DNA of 64,000 nt from Helicobacter pylori (GTDB lineage Bacteria > Campylobacterota > Campylobacteria > Campylobacterales > Helicobacteraceae): the NCBI RefSeq assembly GCF_016755635.1, contig NZ_CP051500.1, positions 1,550,001 to 1,614,000 on the forward strand. The letters run 5' to 3'. The notes under the pieces are model-generated. The model was given only the letters and a program-made list of their open reading frames with translations, did not search any database and was not told where the DNA came from. This document shows positions 26,060-35,059 of the stretch, piece after piece. Positions within the stretch are counted from its first letter, which is position 1. The number at the start of each line of letters is the position of its first letter. Made by a program: the position numbers and the translations under genes.

Positions 26060-26956
26060 ATGGCTAGTAATACTATCTTGCAAAAGAATTTAGACGCTTT
26101 TTACACCCACCCCAAAATCGTGCGATTTTGTTTGGATTTATTAAAAGATCTCATCGCTCAAAATCTAGGGCTAGACTTAAACGCATTCTATTTTTTAGAG
26201 CCAAGTGCAGGGAGTGGGAGCTTTGTTGATGCATTAAAAGAATTAGGGATTGCTGATTGCATCGCCCTTGATATTGCCCCTAAAGCTCAAGGCATTCAAA
26301 AAAAAGATTATTTGTTGGAATTGATTGAGTTTAACAAAAAGCGTGTTATTATTGGCAACCCTCCTTTTGGGCATAGAGGGAAATTAGCCCTAGATTTTTT
26401 AAACAAATCTTTAAACGAAGCGCCTATTACAGCGTTTATTTTGCCCAATTTATTCAAACGCTATTCTATTCAAAAACACATTGATAAGCGTGCAAAATTG
26501 GTTTTAAACGCTGATTTAGAGAAAAACGCTTTTATTTTTAATGAACGGCCCTATGATGTGAAATGCGTTTTTCAAATCTATATGCATAAAAATATCGCCC
26601 TAAATCTTAAAGACGAGCGCATCATTGCACCCCCTAAAATCCGCCATAATGACTTTATTACTTACATTCATAACAACACACCACACACCCTAAAATATTT
26701 CAACAAAGAAAAATACCAATGGGATTTTGCGGTGGTGAGACAAGGCTTTTATGATTACAACGAAAAGATCACCAATGCAAATTTACTGATTAAAAACCGA
26801 CAATATTTTTTTATTAAAGCCCATTCCAAAGAAGCTTTAATGATTATCCATGAAATTGATTTCAACAAACTCGCTCATAAAAACACGCAAGTTTTAGGGT
26901 TTTCTACTTATGATTTTGTGGAAGAATATTGCAAATTAAAGGAAATGCATGCTTGA
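26060..26956 (+). CDS. DNA methyltransferase of a type II-like restriction system
   Basis: The 298-residue protein has a SAM-binding motif I, LEPSAGSGSF (46-55), an acidic residue after the next strand (ALDIAPKA), and the catalytic motif IV NPPFG at 100-104, so it should methylate adenine at N6 (less likely cytosine N4). The C-terminal 150 residues have no familiar motif and would hold target recognition. The downstream gene overlaps by 8 bp and looks like a nuclease, so the two form a compact restriction-modification pair. The weak ribosome site suggests coupling to the upstream small gene. The recognition sequence cannot be read from the protein. Confidence 0.75.
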   Translation: MASNTILQKNLDAFYTHPKIVRFCLDLLKDLIAQNLGLDLNAFYFLEPSAGSGSFVDALKELGIADCIALDIAPKAQGIQKKDYLLELIEFNKKRVIIGNPPFGHRGKLALDFLNKSLNEAPITAFILPNLFKRYSIQKHIDKRAKLVLNADLEKNAFIFNERPYDVKCVFQIYMHKNIALNLKDERIIAPPKIRHNDFITYIHNNTPHTLKYFNKEKYQWDFAVVRQGFYDYNEKITNANLLIKNRQYFFIKAHSKEALMIIHEIDFNKLAHKNTQVLGFSTYDFVEEYCKLKEMHA

Positions 26957-27680
26957 AAAAGTGTTCCAAGAAATTACCAATAAAAGAAAGTTTTTTGCAA
27001 ATTCTAGCACAGGGGAGCAGTTTGAAAACAAATTCAGGAATGAATTAAAAAAACACTTTAGCGAAATCAACGGCGATTTAACAGAAGAATTAAGCCATAT
27101 TGAAGAAAAGCCTAATAAGGAAATCAAAACCACTTTTAACCAACTCAAAAAGCAAGTTTTAGAAAAAAACCACCAACACACCCTTAAAAACCCTTTTTCA
27201 AACCTTACAAGCCATTTTTTATACCAGCCTTTTGGCTCACAAAATTACCCTGATTTTTTGGTTTTTATTTTTGATCATGTGGTGGGGATTGAAATCAAGT
27301 TTTCTAAAAACGATAAGGGTGAAAAAAACCTTCAAGCATCTCGCCCCATGTGGAATTCAAACCTGCCTAAACCCAATGCGATTTATGTGTATGGAGTCGC
27401 TAATGCAGACATCACTTTTTTTAAAGGCTCAGATATTTTGAGTTATGAAACTAGAGAAGTCTTGCTCAAGTATTTTGATACTTTAGATAAAGATGAAGAA
27501 AGTTTGAAAAACGCCTTAAAGGATTTAGAAAACCCTTTTGGGTTTGCCCCCTACATCAGAAAAGCTTATGAGCATAAAAAGGAATTTTCTAACCACCACC
27601 AGATTGAAAGCTTCTTTTCGCCTAACCACATTTTAAGAGAACAGAATGTCTTAGAATTTTTGAAAACGCTCACTCACTAG
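26949..27680 (+). CDS. Putative PD-(D/E)XK restriction endonuclease
   Basis: The 243-residue protein shows the nuclease core YPDFLVF (D102), then 12 residues later GIEIKFSK with E115-x-K117, the metal and lysine arrangement of PD-(D/E)XK enzymes. The following ASRPMWNSNLPKPNAIYVYG continues the core sheet. It overlaps the methyltransferase by 8 bp and ends the operon, as expected for the cutting partner. I cannot name its site or REBASE type. It lies at the edge of a block that, from memory, is joined differently in strain 26695. Confidence 0.65.
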   Translation: MLEKVFQEITNKRKFFANSSTGEQFENKFRNELKKHFSEINGDLTEELSHIEEKPNKEIKTTFNQLKKQVLEKNHQHTLKNPFSNLTSHFLYQPFGSQNYPDFLVFIFDHVVGIEIKFSKNDKGEKNLQASRPMWNSNLPKPNAIYVYGVANADITFFKGSDILSYETREVLLKYFDTLDKDEESLKNALKDLENPFGFAPYIRKAYEHKKEFSNHHQIESFFSPNHILREQNVLEFLKTLTH

Positions 27681-27796
27681 CATATTTATTTCCCATTTAT
27701 CTATTTCTTGTAAAATACAAGTTTATTTTTAATATAAAGAAATTGATGATCAGTCTTAAAAACGAGATTAAATAAAGAAAGTTGAAAGGTTAGAAG

Positions 27797-27818
27797 AAAC
27801 AACCTTTAAAGGTTGTTT
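27797..27818 (-). terminator. Palindromic hairpin after tsf
   Basis: A perfect 22-base palindrome (AAACAACCT, TTAA, AGGTTGTTT) lies 9 bp after the tsf stop. On the minus strand it is followed by a T-rich stretch. It probably ends the rpsB-tsf transcript and could also stop read-through from the restriction pair on the plus strand. Confidence 0.6.
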
Positions 27819-27827
27819 GCTAAAATC

Positions 27828-28895
27828 TCACTTCATTTGCAAAGCCACTTCTTCAGCGAAATTCTCTGCCTTTTTCTCAATGCCTTCGCCCAATTCAAAA
27901 CGCACATACTCAGTGATTTTTAAATCATCATCCCACTCTTTGGAACAATCAGCGATGACTTGAGCGATAGTTTTTTTATCGTCCATGACATAGAATTGCC
28001 CTAAAAGGGTCAGGCGTTGATCAATAAGGGTGTTATCAGCGATGAATCTTTCCATTTTTCCAGGAACGATTTTATCCCAGATTTTTTCAGGCTTGCCTTG
28101 CGCTTTTAATTCGTCTTCAAAAGCTTTTTTTTGGTGTGCTAAAACTTCATCGCTCAATTCAATGCGGCTCCCAAAAGTGGGGATGTTTTTCAAAGGTTTG
28201 CCCAAACGTTTAGCCTCTTCATTGTCTTTTTCAATTTCAGCGATCAAGGCTAAAGTTTCTTTTTTGACAAAATCAAGGCTAAAGTCTTTGCAATCTAATA
28301 CTTGAGGTTTCATCGCTGCGGCATGCATAGCGATGTTTCGGGCCAGTTCAACCACTTTTGGAGCGTTTTTCTCATTATTGTATTTTATACCGATTAACAC
28401 GCCCACTCTGGCGTTAGAATGCGCATAGCCATTGATGATATGAGAGCTAGGGGCTTTTAAATGAGCGATTTTCCTCACTAAAATGTTTTCACCAATCACA
28501 GCGATTTGAGAGTGCAAATATTCTTCAAAAGGCTTGTTGTCTAACGGGCTTTTAAGCAGTTCTTCTGGGGTATGAATATGGTGGGCTTTGATCGTTTCTA
28601 AAGTTTTTTTAACCAATTCCTTAAAGCCCTCATTTTTAGCCACAAAATCCGTTTCGCTATTGATTTCTACCATCATTGCGCTTTTAAAATCAGGCGCTAC
28701 TTCTAAAGCGACTACGCCCTCAGCAGCGATCCTATCGGCTTTTTTAGCGGCTTTACTCAAGCCTTTTTCACGCAAGAAATCAATGGCCTTTTGCAAATCC
28801 CCAGCCACTTCCACAAGGGCTTTTTTGCAATCCATCATGCCCGCATCGGTTAAGTCCCTTAATTTTTTGACTAATTGAGCGCTAATTCCTGACAT
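27828..28895 (-). CDS. tsf: Elongation factor Ts
   Basis: EF-Ts recharges EF-Tu with GTP. The 355-residue protein starts with the UBA-like domain (LVKKLRDLTDAGMMDCKKAL, 8-27), followed by the TDFVAKNEGF motif at the core. The later region is longer than E. coli EF-Ts (283), as is usual in this group. Its ATG shares one base with the rpsB stop (TAATG), so translation is coupled. Confidence 0.96.
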   Translation of the reverse strand: MSGISAQLVKKLRDLTDAGMMDCKKALVEVAGDLQKAIDFLREKGLSKAAKKADRIAAEGVVALEVAPDFKSAMMVEINSETDFVAKNEGFKELVKKTLETIKAHHIHTPEELLKSPLDNKPFEEYLHSQIAVIGENILVRKIAHLKAPSSHIINGYAHSNARVGVLIGIKYNNEKNAPKVVELARNIAMHAAAMKPQVLDCKDFSLDFVKKETLALIAEIEKDNEEAKRLGKPLKNIPTFGSRIELSDEVLAHQKKAFEDELKAQGKPEKIWDKIVPGKMERFIADNTLIDQRLTLLGQFYVMDDKKTIAQVIADCSKEWDDDLKITEYVRFELGEGIEKKAENFAEEVALQMK

Positions 28896-29689
28896 TATTC
28901 GGCTCCTTGAGTGATTTCTTTTTGGATTTCAGCGAGCATTTCTTCTTTTTCTTCATTGCTCACAAACTCTATCTCTTCGCTATTTTCATCCGCATGGACG
29001 ATTTCTTCTTGCATGAGTTCTCGCCCCTCTAAAATCGCTTCGCTCATTTCTTTACAAAATAGCCTAATAGAGCGGATCGCATCGTCATTTCCAGGAATGG
29101 GGTAATCCACTAAATCAGGATCGCAGTTGGTGTCTAAGGGAGCCACGATAGGGATATGGAGTTTTCTTGCTTCAGCGACAGCGATTTTTTCTTTAGCCAC
29201 ATCAATTACAAAAATCATATCAGGGATTTTTTTCATGTGGCGCACCCCGCCAAGATATTTATCCAGCTTTTCTTTTTTCCTTAAAATCATGAGTTTTTCT
29301 TTTTTAGTCAATAGATCAATTTGACCGCTATTTTCCATTTCTTCAATGATTTCTAATTTTCTCACCGATTTTCTAATGGTGCTAAAATTAGTCAGCATGC
29401 CACCAAGCCAGCGGTAATTGACATAAGGGACTTGAATGCTTTCAGCAAATTCTTTCAAAGTTTCATTGGCTTGTTTTTTAGTGCCTACAAACATGATGCT
29501 CTTGCCTTGAGCGCTCGCATCGCGCACGATGTTATAAGTGTATCTAAAATAGCGCAAAGTTTTTTGCAAATCAATAATATGGATATTTTTCCTAACGCCA
29601 AAAATGAATTTCTTGGTTTTAGGGTTCCAACGCCTTGTTTGGTGTCCAAAATGCACACCGCATTCTAATAAATCTTTCATGGTTACCAT
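28895..29689 (-). CDS. rpsB: Ribosomal protein S2
   Basis: The small-subunit protein S2, 264 residues. It begins [20 protein letters not shown] with the family's GVHFGHQ motif; [22 protein letters not shown] and [18 protein letters not shown] complete the S2 signature. The ATG at 29689 was chosen because AAGGAG lies nine bases upstream and the family starts here; an in-frame extension of 28 codons upstream is not S2-like. The C-terminus is an acidic tail. It forms an operon with tsf behind a leader of about 155 bases. Confidence 0.96.
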   Translation of the reverse strand: MVTMKDLLECGVHFGHQTRRWNPKTKKFIFGVRKNIHIIDLQKTLRYFRYTYNIVRDASAQGKSIMFVGTKKQANETLKEFAESIQVPYVNYRWLGGMLTNFSTIRKSVRKLEIIEEMENSGQIDLLTKKEKLMILRKKEKLDKYLGGVRHMKKIPDMIFVIDVAKEKIAVAEARKLHIPIVAPLDTNCDPDLVDYPIPGNDDAIRSIRLFCKEMSEAILEGRELMQEEIVHADENSEEIEFVSNEEKEEMLAEIQKEITQGAE

Positions 29690-29839
29690 GAGAATATTCT
29701 CCTTAAAGTTATTTTGGTTCTCTTCCTCCATGCTCATTTGATTCTTAAATTTCTTAAGAACACCTAAATACAAGGATTAGCATGTGTGAATTTGACGCTG
29801 TCTTTGCCTTTGATTCCTATAAAATGATAGAAAAACGAC

Positions 29840-29874
29840 AAAACCCTATGATTATAGCAAAAGATTAGGGTTTT
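29840..29874. promoter_or_regulatory. rpsB promoter -10 embedded in a hairpin repeat
   Basis: On the minus strand TATAAT (plus 29851-29856) lies about 162 bp before rpsB and would start a leader near 29844. The box is flanked by a 9-bp inverted repeat (AAAACCCTA at 29840-29848, TAGGGTTTT at 29866-29874). On the plus strand the repeat plus the following T run looks like a terminator that would shield addA from antisense read-through. Confidence 0.45.
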
Positions 29875-29902
29875 TTAGCTTAAGCAAAAAAGGCTTTTAG
29901 GT

Positions 29903-29908
29903 TATAAT
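29903..29908 (+). promoter_or_regulatory. Likely -10 box of addA
   Basis: TATAAT lies 32 bp before the addA ATG, just after the hairpin at 29840-29874, in the 250-bp gap between the divergent rpsB and addA. Confidence 0.55.
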
Positions 29909-29939
29909 AAAGGCAAAATAGAATTTTAGGATAGATCTA

Positions 29940-32783
29940 ATGGACACAAAAAGACAATGCATGGCTTTAAAGGCTTCAGCAGGAAGCGGGAAGACTTTCG
30001 CTTTGAGCGTGCGGTTTTTAGCCCTATTGTTTAAGGGGGCTAATCCTAGTGAGATTTTAACGCTCACTTTCACTAAAAAAGCCACCGCCGAAATGAAAGA
30101 GCGCATTTTAGACTATTTAAAAATTTTGCAAAAAGAAAACCTTGAGAGCGAAGAAAAAGAAAAATCCCAAAATATCTTAAAAGAATTAGAAGAAAAATAC
30201 CATTTAGACCCTAGTTTGGTGCGAAATAGCGCTCCAAAAATCTACCAACGCTTTTTAAACGCCGAAATCAGAATCAGCACCATTGACGCGTTTTTCCAAA
30301 GCATTTTAAGGAAATTTTGCTGGTTTGTGGGGTTGAGCGCGAATTTTGAAGTCAATGAAGACACAAAAGCGCACCAACAACAGCTCAATGCGAGTTTTTT
30401 GAGCGCTTTAAATAATGAACAGCTTGAAGAATTGAGCATTTTTATCGCTCAATGCTTAAGTTATGATAATTACACAAGCGATTCTATTTTAGAGCGGTTG
30501 CGTTTTTTAAAAAACAAGCTCTACTTATTTGATCCTAATAAGAAAGAGCCTGCATTTGATGAAGAGGGTTTTTTGGAAAAACTAAGAAGCTTAAATAATC
30601 AAATTCAAAGCATAGAAACAGCGTCAGATAGGGCTAAAACAGCCATTAAATGCGATAGTTTTAGGGGATTTTTAAACAGCTCTTTAACCTGGCTTGAAAA
30701 AAAGAGCGAATATCAATCTTTCAAAAAACTTAAAAGTGAAATCCCCACTTTAGAGAGCGAATGCGAAGAGATTGAAAACGATTTAAAACGCTATTATGAA
30801 GCCAAAGAAACCGCAATATTTAAAAAATTCCCTAAATTCATCCAACTTTATGATAACGCCACTTCTAAAATCCAAGCCCTGGATTTTGATGCGATTAAAG
30901 ATAAAGTCCATGTCTTATTGAATGGTTATGAAGAAATGCCGGCGGAGTTTTTTTATTTCAGGTTGGACAGCAAGATTGCGCACATTTTGATTGATGAATT
31001 TCAAGACACGAGTTTGAACGATTATAAGATTTTAGCCCCTTTTATTGATGAAATTAAAGCCGGGATAGGGCAAGCAAAATGGCACAGGAGCGTGTTTTTT
31101 GTGGGCGATGTCAAGCAGAGCATTTATGCCTTTAGGGGGAGTTTTAGTTCTTTGTTTGAAAGCGTTTCTAAGGATTTTTACCACGATAATTTACAATTCA
31201 ACCACCGCAGTGCGCCTTTAATCATTAATTATGTGAACACCATTTTTAAAAAGGCTTATCAAAATTCCCCCACCGCTTATTTGGAGCAAAAATACCCTAA
31301 AACTTCTCCAAATAAACATGTTACAGACGGCTATGTTAAAGTTTCTTTAGTGGCTGATGAAAGAGAATTGCTATTAGAACAAATCTTACAAGAAGCTCAA
31401 AACCTTTTAGAACATCATATTGAGCCTAAAGACATTACCATTTTATGCGCCACCAATAAGGACGCTTTAGAAATCAAAAATTATTTGCAAGAGCGTTTGA
31501 GCGAAATTTGCCCAAGCACGGAATCTAGCGCAAAATTGTCTCAATTTGTAGAATCTAAAATCATTAAGAACGCTTTAAAATACGCTCTAGCTGAAGAATC
31601 TTACAAGCCCTTTTACAAGCACAGCGTTTTAAAACTCGCTGGATACTTGCATGATGATGCGATCGTTCTACCCAGTTTTAACCCCAAAAAAGAGAGCGTG
31701 GCAAGCTTTGTGTGGAAGGTGATGGAATTGTTTGAGCTTTATGGAGAGCCTGCACAAAGCTGCTTGGAATTGGCGGTTGAGTGCGAAGACGCCGATGGAT
31801 TTTTAGAAAAATTAGAGGCTAAAGCGATCGCTTCTTCCCATTCAAAAGGCGCACAGATCATGACCATCCACAAATCTAAAGGCATGCAATTCCCTTATGT
31901 GATCGTGTGCGAACGCTTGGGCAATCCTAATTCAAATCACTCCAATCAACTCCTTGAAGAATATAATGGCGCAGAGCTTATTCGCCTTTATTACAGAATG
32001 AAAAATCGTGAGGTCGTGGATAAAGATTACGCTAGGGCTTTAGACAAAGAAGAAGCGGCTAAAGATCATGAAGAAATTAATGTGTATTATGTCGCATTCA
32101 CTAGGGCTGAGTTAGGGCTGATTGTCGTGGCCAAAGACAAAAAAGAAAGCAAAAAAGAAAGCAAAAACAAAACAATGCGCGAACAATTGGATCTTACGCC
32201 TTTAGAAGAGGGAGAAATTACGCCGGTTATTTCTCCACAAAAAGAGCCTTTAATTACAAGCACTCTCATCAAGCCCCATGCCTATGGCGAGCAAGTCCAA
32301 GAGATAGAAGAAGAGCCAGAGAGCGATTATGAAAAGAATAACGACCAGGAAGCGATCAATTTTGGTATCGCTTTGCACAAGGGGTTAGAATACCAATACG
32401 CTTACAACATTCCTAAACAAAGCGTTTTAGAATATTTAAACTACCATCATGGTTTTTATGGTTTGGATTACCAGGCGTTAGAAGAAAGTTTAGAGCTTTT
32501 TGAAAACGATGCAGAGATACAAGCTCTTTTTAAAAATCATGCCTTAAAAGGCGAAGCGGCTTTTTTATTCCAGGGGGTTGTGTCTAGGATTGATGTTTTG
32601 TTGTGGGATAAGGGGCAAAATTTGTATGTTTTAGATTATAAAAGCTCTCAAAATTACCAACAAAGCCATAAAGCGCAAGTGTCTCATTACGCTGAGTTTT
32701 TAAAAACTCAAGCCCCCCATTTTAAGATACAAGCGGGCATTATTTACGCTCATAAAAGACTGCTTGAAAAATTATGGGTTTGA
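29940..32783 (+). CDS. addA: AddA helicase-nuclease subunit (RecB-like)
   Basis: AddA works with AddB to process double-strand ends for recombination repair. The 947-residue protein is a UvrD/RecB-family helicase with Walker A ASAGSGKTF (12-20), TLTFTKKATAEMKERI (motif Ia), LIDEFQDTS with D352-E353 (motif II) and FVGDVKQSIYAFRGS (motif III). MTIHKSKGMQFPYVI (motif V) and VYYVAFTRAE (motif VI) follow. The C-terminal RecB-type nuclease has RIDVLL and YVLDYKSS, giving the D...D-x-K set. H. pylori AddAB (HP1553 with HP0275) is known to support DNA repair and colonisation. addB is not in this window. Confidence 0.92.
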   Translation: MDTKRQCMALKASAGSGKTFALSVRFLALLFKGANPSEILTLTFTKKATAEMKERILDYLKILQKENLESEEKEKSQNILKELEEKYHLDPSLVRNSAPKIYQRFLNAEIRISTIDAFFQSILRKFCWFVGLSANFEVNEDTKAHQQQLNASFLSALNNEQLEELSIFIAQCLSYDNYTSDSILERLRFLKNKLYLFDPNKKEPAFDEEGFLEKLRSLNNQIQSIETASDRAKTAIKCDSFRGFLNSSLTWLEKKSEYQSFKKLKSEIPTLESECEEIENDLKRYYEAKETAIFKKFPKFIQLYDNATSKIQALDFDAIKDKVHVLLNGYEEMPAEFFYFRLDSKIAHILIDEFQDTSLNDYKILAPFIDEIKAGIGQAKWHRSVFFVGDVKQSIYAFRGSFSSLFESVSKDFYHDNLQFNHRSAPLIINYVNTIFKKAYQNSPTAYLEQKYPKTSPNKHVTDGYVKVSLVADERELLLEQILQEAQNLLEHHIEPKDITILCATNKDALEIKNYLQERLSEICPSTESSAKLSQFVESKIIKNALKYALAEESYKPFYKHSVLKLAGYLHDDAIVLPSFNPKKESVASFVWKVMELFELYGEPAQSCLELAVECEDADGFLEKLEAKAIASSHSKGAQIMTIHKSKGMQFPYVIVCERLGNPNSNHSNQLLEEYNGAELIRLYYRMKNREVVDKDYARALDKEEAAKDHEEINVYYVAFTRAELGLIVVAKDKKESKKESKNKTMREQLDLTPLEEGEITPVISPQKEPLITSTLIKPHAYGEQVQEIEEEPESDYEKNNDQEAINFGIALHKGLEYQYAYNIPKQSVLEYLNYHHGFYGLDYQALEESLELFENDAEIQALFKNHALKGEAAFLFQGVVSRIDVLLWDKGQNLYVLDYKSSQNYQQSHKAQVSHYAEFLKTQAPHFKIQAGIIYAHKRLLEKLWV

Positions 32784-32805
32784 AATTAAAATTTTAAGGT
32801 TGTCT

Positions 32806-34122
32806 ATGAATCTCAAAAAAACAGAAAACGCGCTCAGTTTGACGCTTAAGAACTTCATTAAAAGCGAGTCTTTTGGAGGGATTTTCCTCTTTTTAAACGC
32901 TGTTTTAGCGATGGTGGTGGCTAATTCGTTTTTAAAAGAAAGTTATTTTGCACTATGGCACACCCCTTTTGGGTTTCAAATAGGGGATTTTTTTATCGGC
33001 TTTAGTTTGCACAACTGGATTGATGATGTCTTAATGGCGTTATTCTTTTTAATGATAGGATTAGAGATCAAGCGAGAATTGTTATTTGGGGAATTATCCA
33101 GTTTCAAAAAAGCTTCTTTCCCTGTGATTGCGGCTCTTGGGGGCATGATAGCTCCAGGATTGATTTATTTTTTCCTTAACGCTAACACGCCCTCTCAGCA
33201 TGGTTTTGGGATCCCTATGGCGACGGATATTGCGTTCGCTTTAGGCGTGATCATGCTTTTAGGCAAGAGGGTGCCAACCGCCTTAAAGGTTTTTTTAATC
33301 ACTCTAGCGGTGGCTGATGATTTGGGGGCTATTGTGGTGATCGCACTCTTTTATACCACGAATTTAAAATTCGCATGGCTTTTAGGGGCTTTAGGGGTGG
33401 TTCTTATCTTGGCGGTATTGAACCGCTTGAATGCCCGCTCGCTCGTCCCTTACTTGCTTTTAGGGGTGTTGCTTTGGTTTTGCGTACATCAAAGCGGTAT
33501 CCATGCGACGATCGCTGCAGTGATTCTAGCTTTTATGATACCGGTGAAAATCCCTAAAGATTCTAAAAATGTAGAGCTTTTAGAACTGGGCAAGCGATAC
33601 GCAGAAACGAGTTCAGGAGCGCTTTTGACCAAAGAGCAGCAAGAAATCTTGCATTCTATTGAAGAAAAAGCGAGCGCTTTACAAAGCCCCTTAGAAAGAT
33701 TGGAGCATTTTTTAGCCCCCATTAGCGGGTATTTCATCATGCCTTTATTCGCGTTTGCAAACGCTGGGGTGAGCGTTGATTCTAGCATCAATTTAGAAGT
33801 GGATAAGGTGCTTTTAGGGGTTATTTTAGGGCTTTGTTTGGGCAAGCCTTTAGGGATTTTCTTAATCACTTTTATAGGCGAAAAGCTTAAAATCACCGCA
33901 CGCCCTAAAGGCATCAGCTGGTGGCATATTTTAGGGGCTGGGCTTTTAGCAGGGATTGGCTTTACCATGTCTATGTTTATTTCTAATCTGGCTTTCACGA
34001 GCGAGCATAAAGACGCTATGGAAGTGGCAAAGATTGCGATTTTGCTCGGATCTTTGATTTCTGGGATCATAGGGGCTTTGTATTTATTCGCACTAGACAA
34101 GAGAGTAACTTTAAAGAAATAG
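32806..34122 (+). CDS. nhaA: Na+/H+ antiporter NhaA
   Basis: NhaA exports sodium in exchange for protons. The 438-residue protein has twelve hydrophobic segments. The signature MATDIAFALGVIMLLG and the transport-site pair DD in LAVADDLGAIVVIALF mark the family. A hydrophilic insert (about 225-280, KIPKDSKN to ERLEHFL) between the halves is longer than in E. coli NhaA and is known from Helicobacter. The ATG at 32806 follows TTAAGGT and gives the family start MNLKKTENALS; the longer frame would begin inside addA. Confidence 0.94.
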   Translation: MNLKKTENALSLTLKNFIKSESFGGIFLFLNAVLAMVVANSFLKESYFALWHTPFGFQIGDFFIGFSLHNWIDDVLMALFFLMIGLEIKRELLFGELSSFKKASFPVIAALGGMIAPGLIYFFLNANTPSQHGFGIPMATDIAFALGVIMLLGKRVPTALKVFLITLAVADDLGAIVVIALFYTTNLKFAWLLGALGVVLILAVLNRLNARSLVPYLLLGVLLWFCVHQSGIHATIAAVILAFMIPVKIPKDSKNVELLELGKRYAETSSGALLTKEQQEILHSIEEKASALQSPLERLEHFLAPISGYFIMPLFAFANAGVSVDSSINLEVDKVLLGVILGLCLGKPLGIFLITFIGEKLKITARPKGISWWHILGAGLLAGIGFTMSMFISNLAFTSEHKDAMEVAKIAILLGSLISGIIGALYLFALDKRVTLKK

Positions 34123-34132
34123 CTAAAAATGC

Positions 34133-34138
34133 TATAAT
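34133..34138 (+). promoter_or_regulatory. Likely -10 box of the yajC-secDF operon
   Basis: TATAAT lies 31 bp before the yajC ATG, just after the nhaA stop, and AAGGAA precedes the start. The Sec genes can therefore be transcribed without nhaA. Confidence 0.55.
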
Positions 34139-34169
34139 TTGAGATTAAAACATCTTTTAAGGAAATTAA

Positions 34170-34553
34170 ATGGGACAAATTAAAGACATTCTAACGACGC
34201 TTTTACCCCTTGTGGTGTTGTTTCTTATTTTTTATTTTTTGATCGTTCGCCCGCAACGCCAGCAACAAAAAAAGCACAAAGAAATGATAGAGGGCTTGAC
34301 TAAGGGCGATAAAATTGTCACTCAAGGAGGGTTCATCGTTGAGGTGCTTAAAGCGGAAGCGAATTTTTTTAGCGTGAAGCTCAATGATGACACCACCGCT
34401 AAACTTTCTAAAAACTATGTAGCGTTCAAATTAGACGAATTGGATCAATTTGGTTTGGCAGAGCCTATAGTCATTCAGCAAGGCAGAGAAGAAATTTCGG
34501 CAAGATTATCCGGTGCTAAAACTTTGAAACAACGCCAAATAACAACTGAATGA
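34170..34553 (+). CDS. yajC: Preprotein translocase subunit YajC with a SecD-derived tail
   Basis: YajC is a single-span partner of SecDF. The 127-residue protein has the typical helix [24 protein letters not shown] and the [16 protein letters not shown] strand region. The last 37 or so residues, from [15 protein letters not shown], are not ordinary YajC: they match SecD's [15 protein letters not shown] segment, encoded at 34999-35059, at DNA level (58 of 61 bases over 34440-34500). The tail looks like a copied piece of secD fused in frame. The start codon of secD overlaps the yajC stop (ATGA). Confidence 0.88.
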   Translation: MGQIKDILTTLLPLVVLFLIFYFLIVRPQRQQQKKHKEMIEGLTKGDKIVTQGGFIVEVLKAEANFFSVKLNDDTTAKLSKNYVAFKLDELDQFGLAEPIVIQQGREEISARLSGAKTLKQRQITTE

Positions 34554-35059
34554 AACTTTTTAACCCTCGTTTAATCGTTTTTATTTGCGCGCTTCTTTTA
34601 GGGGTAGGGTTTTCTGTGCCTTCTTTACTAGAAACTAAAGGCCCTAAGATCACTTTAGGTTTGGATTTAAGGGGGGGTTGAACATGCTTTTAGGGGTACA
34701 AACCGATGAGGCTTTAAAAAACAAGTATTTAAGCTTGGCGTCCGCTTTAGAATACAACGCTAAAAAGCAAAATATCTTGCTTAAAGACATTAAGTCCAGT
34801 TTAGAAGGGATCAGTTTTGAGCTTTTAGATGAAGATGAAGCGAAAAAATTAGACGCGCTTTTATTGGAATTGCAAGGCCATAGCCAGTTTGAAATCAAAA
34901 AAGAAGCGGGGTTTTATAGCGTGAAGCTCACCCCTTTAGAGCAAGAAGAATTGCGTAAAAACACGATTTTGCAAGTGATAGGGATCATCCGTAACCGCTT
35001 GGATCAATTTGGTTTGGCAGAGCCTGTAGTCATTCAGCAAGGTAAAGAAGAAATTTCGG
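34440..35059 (+). repeat. 61-bp repeat shared by yajC and secD
   Basis: Positions 34440-34500 (yajC 3' end) and 34999-35059 (secD) match at 58 of 61 bases by eye, at a constant offset of 559. Weaker protein similarity continues a little further ([10 protein letters not shown] against [11 protein letters not shown]). Confidence 0.85.

Noticed and set aside
29690-29773. 28-codon N-terminal extension of rpsB
   Set aside because: S2 proteins begin at MVTMKDLLE; a strong AAGGAG lies just before that ATG, and the extension is low-complexity leader.
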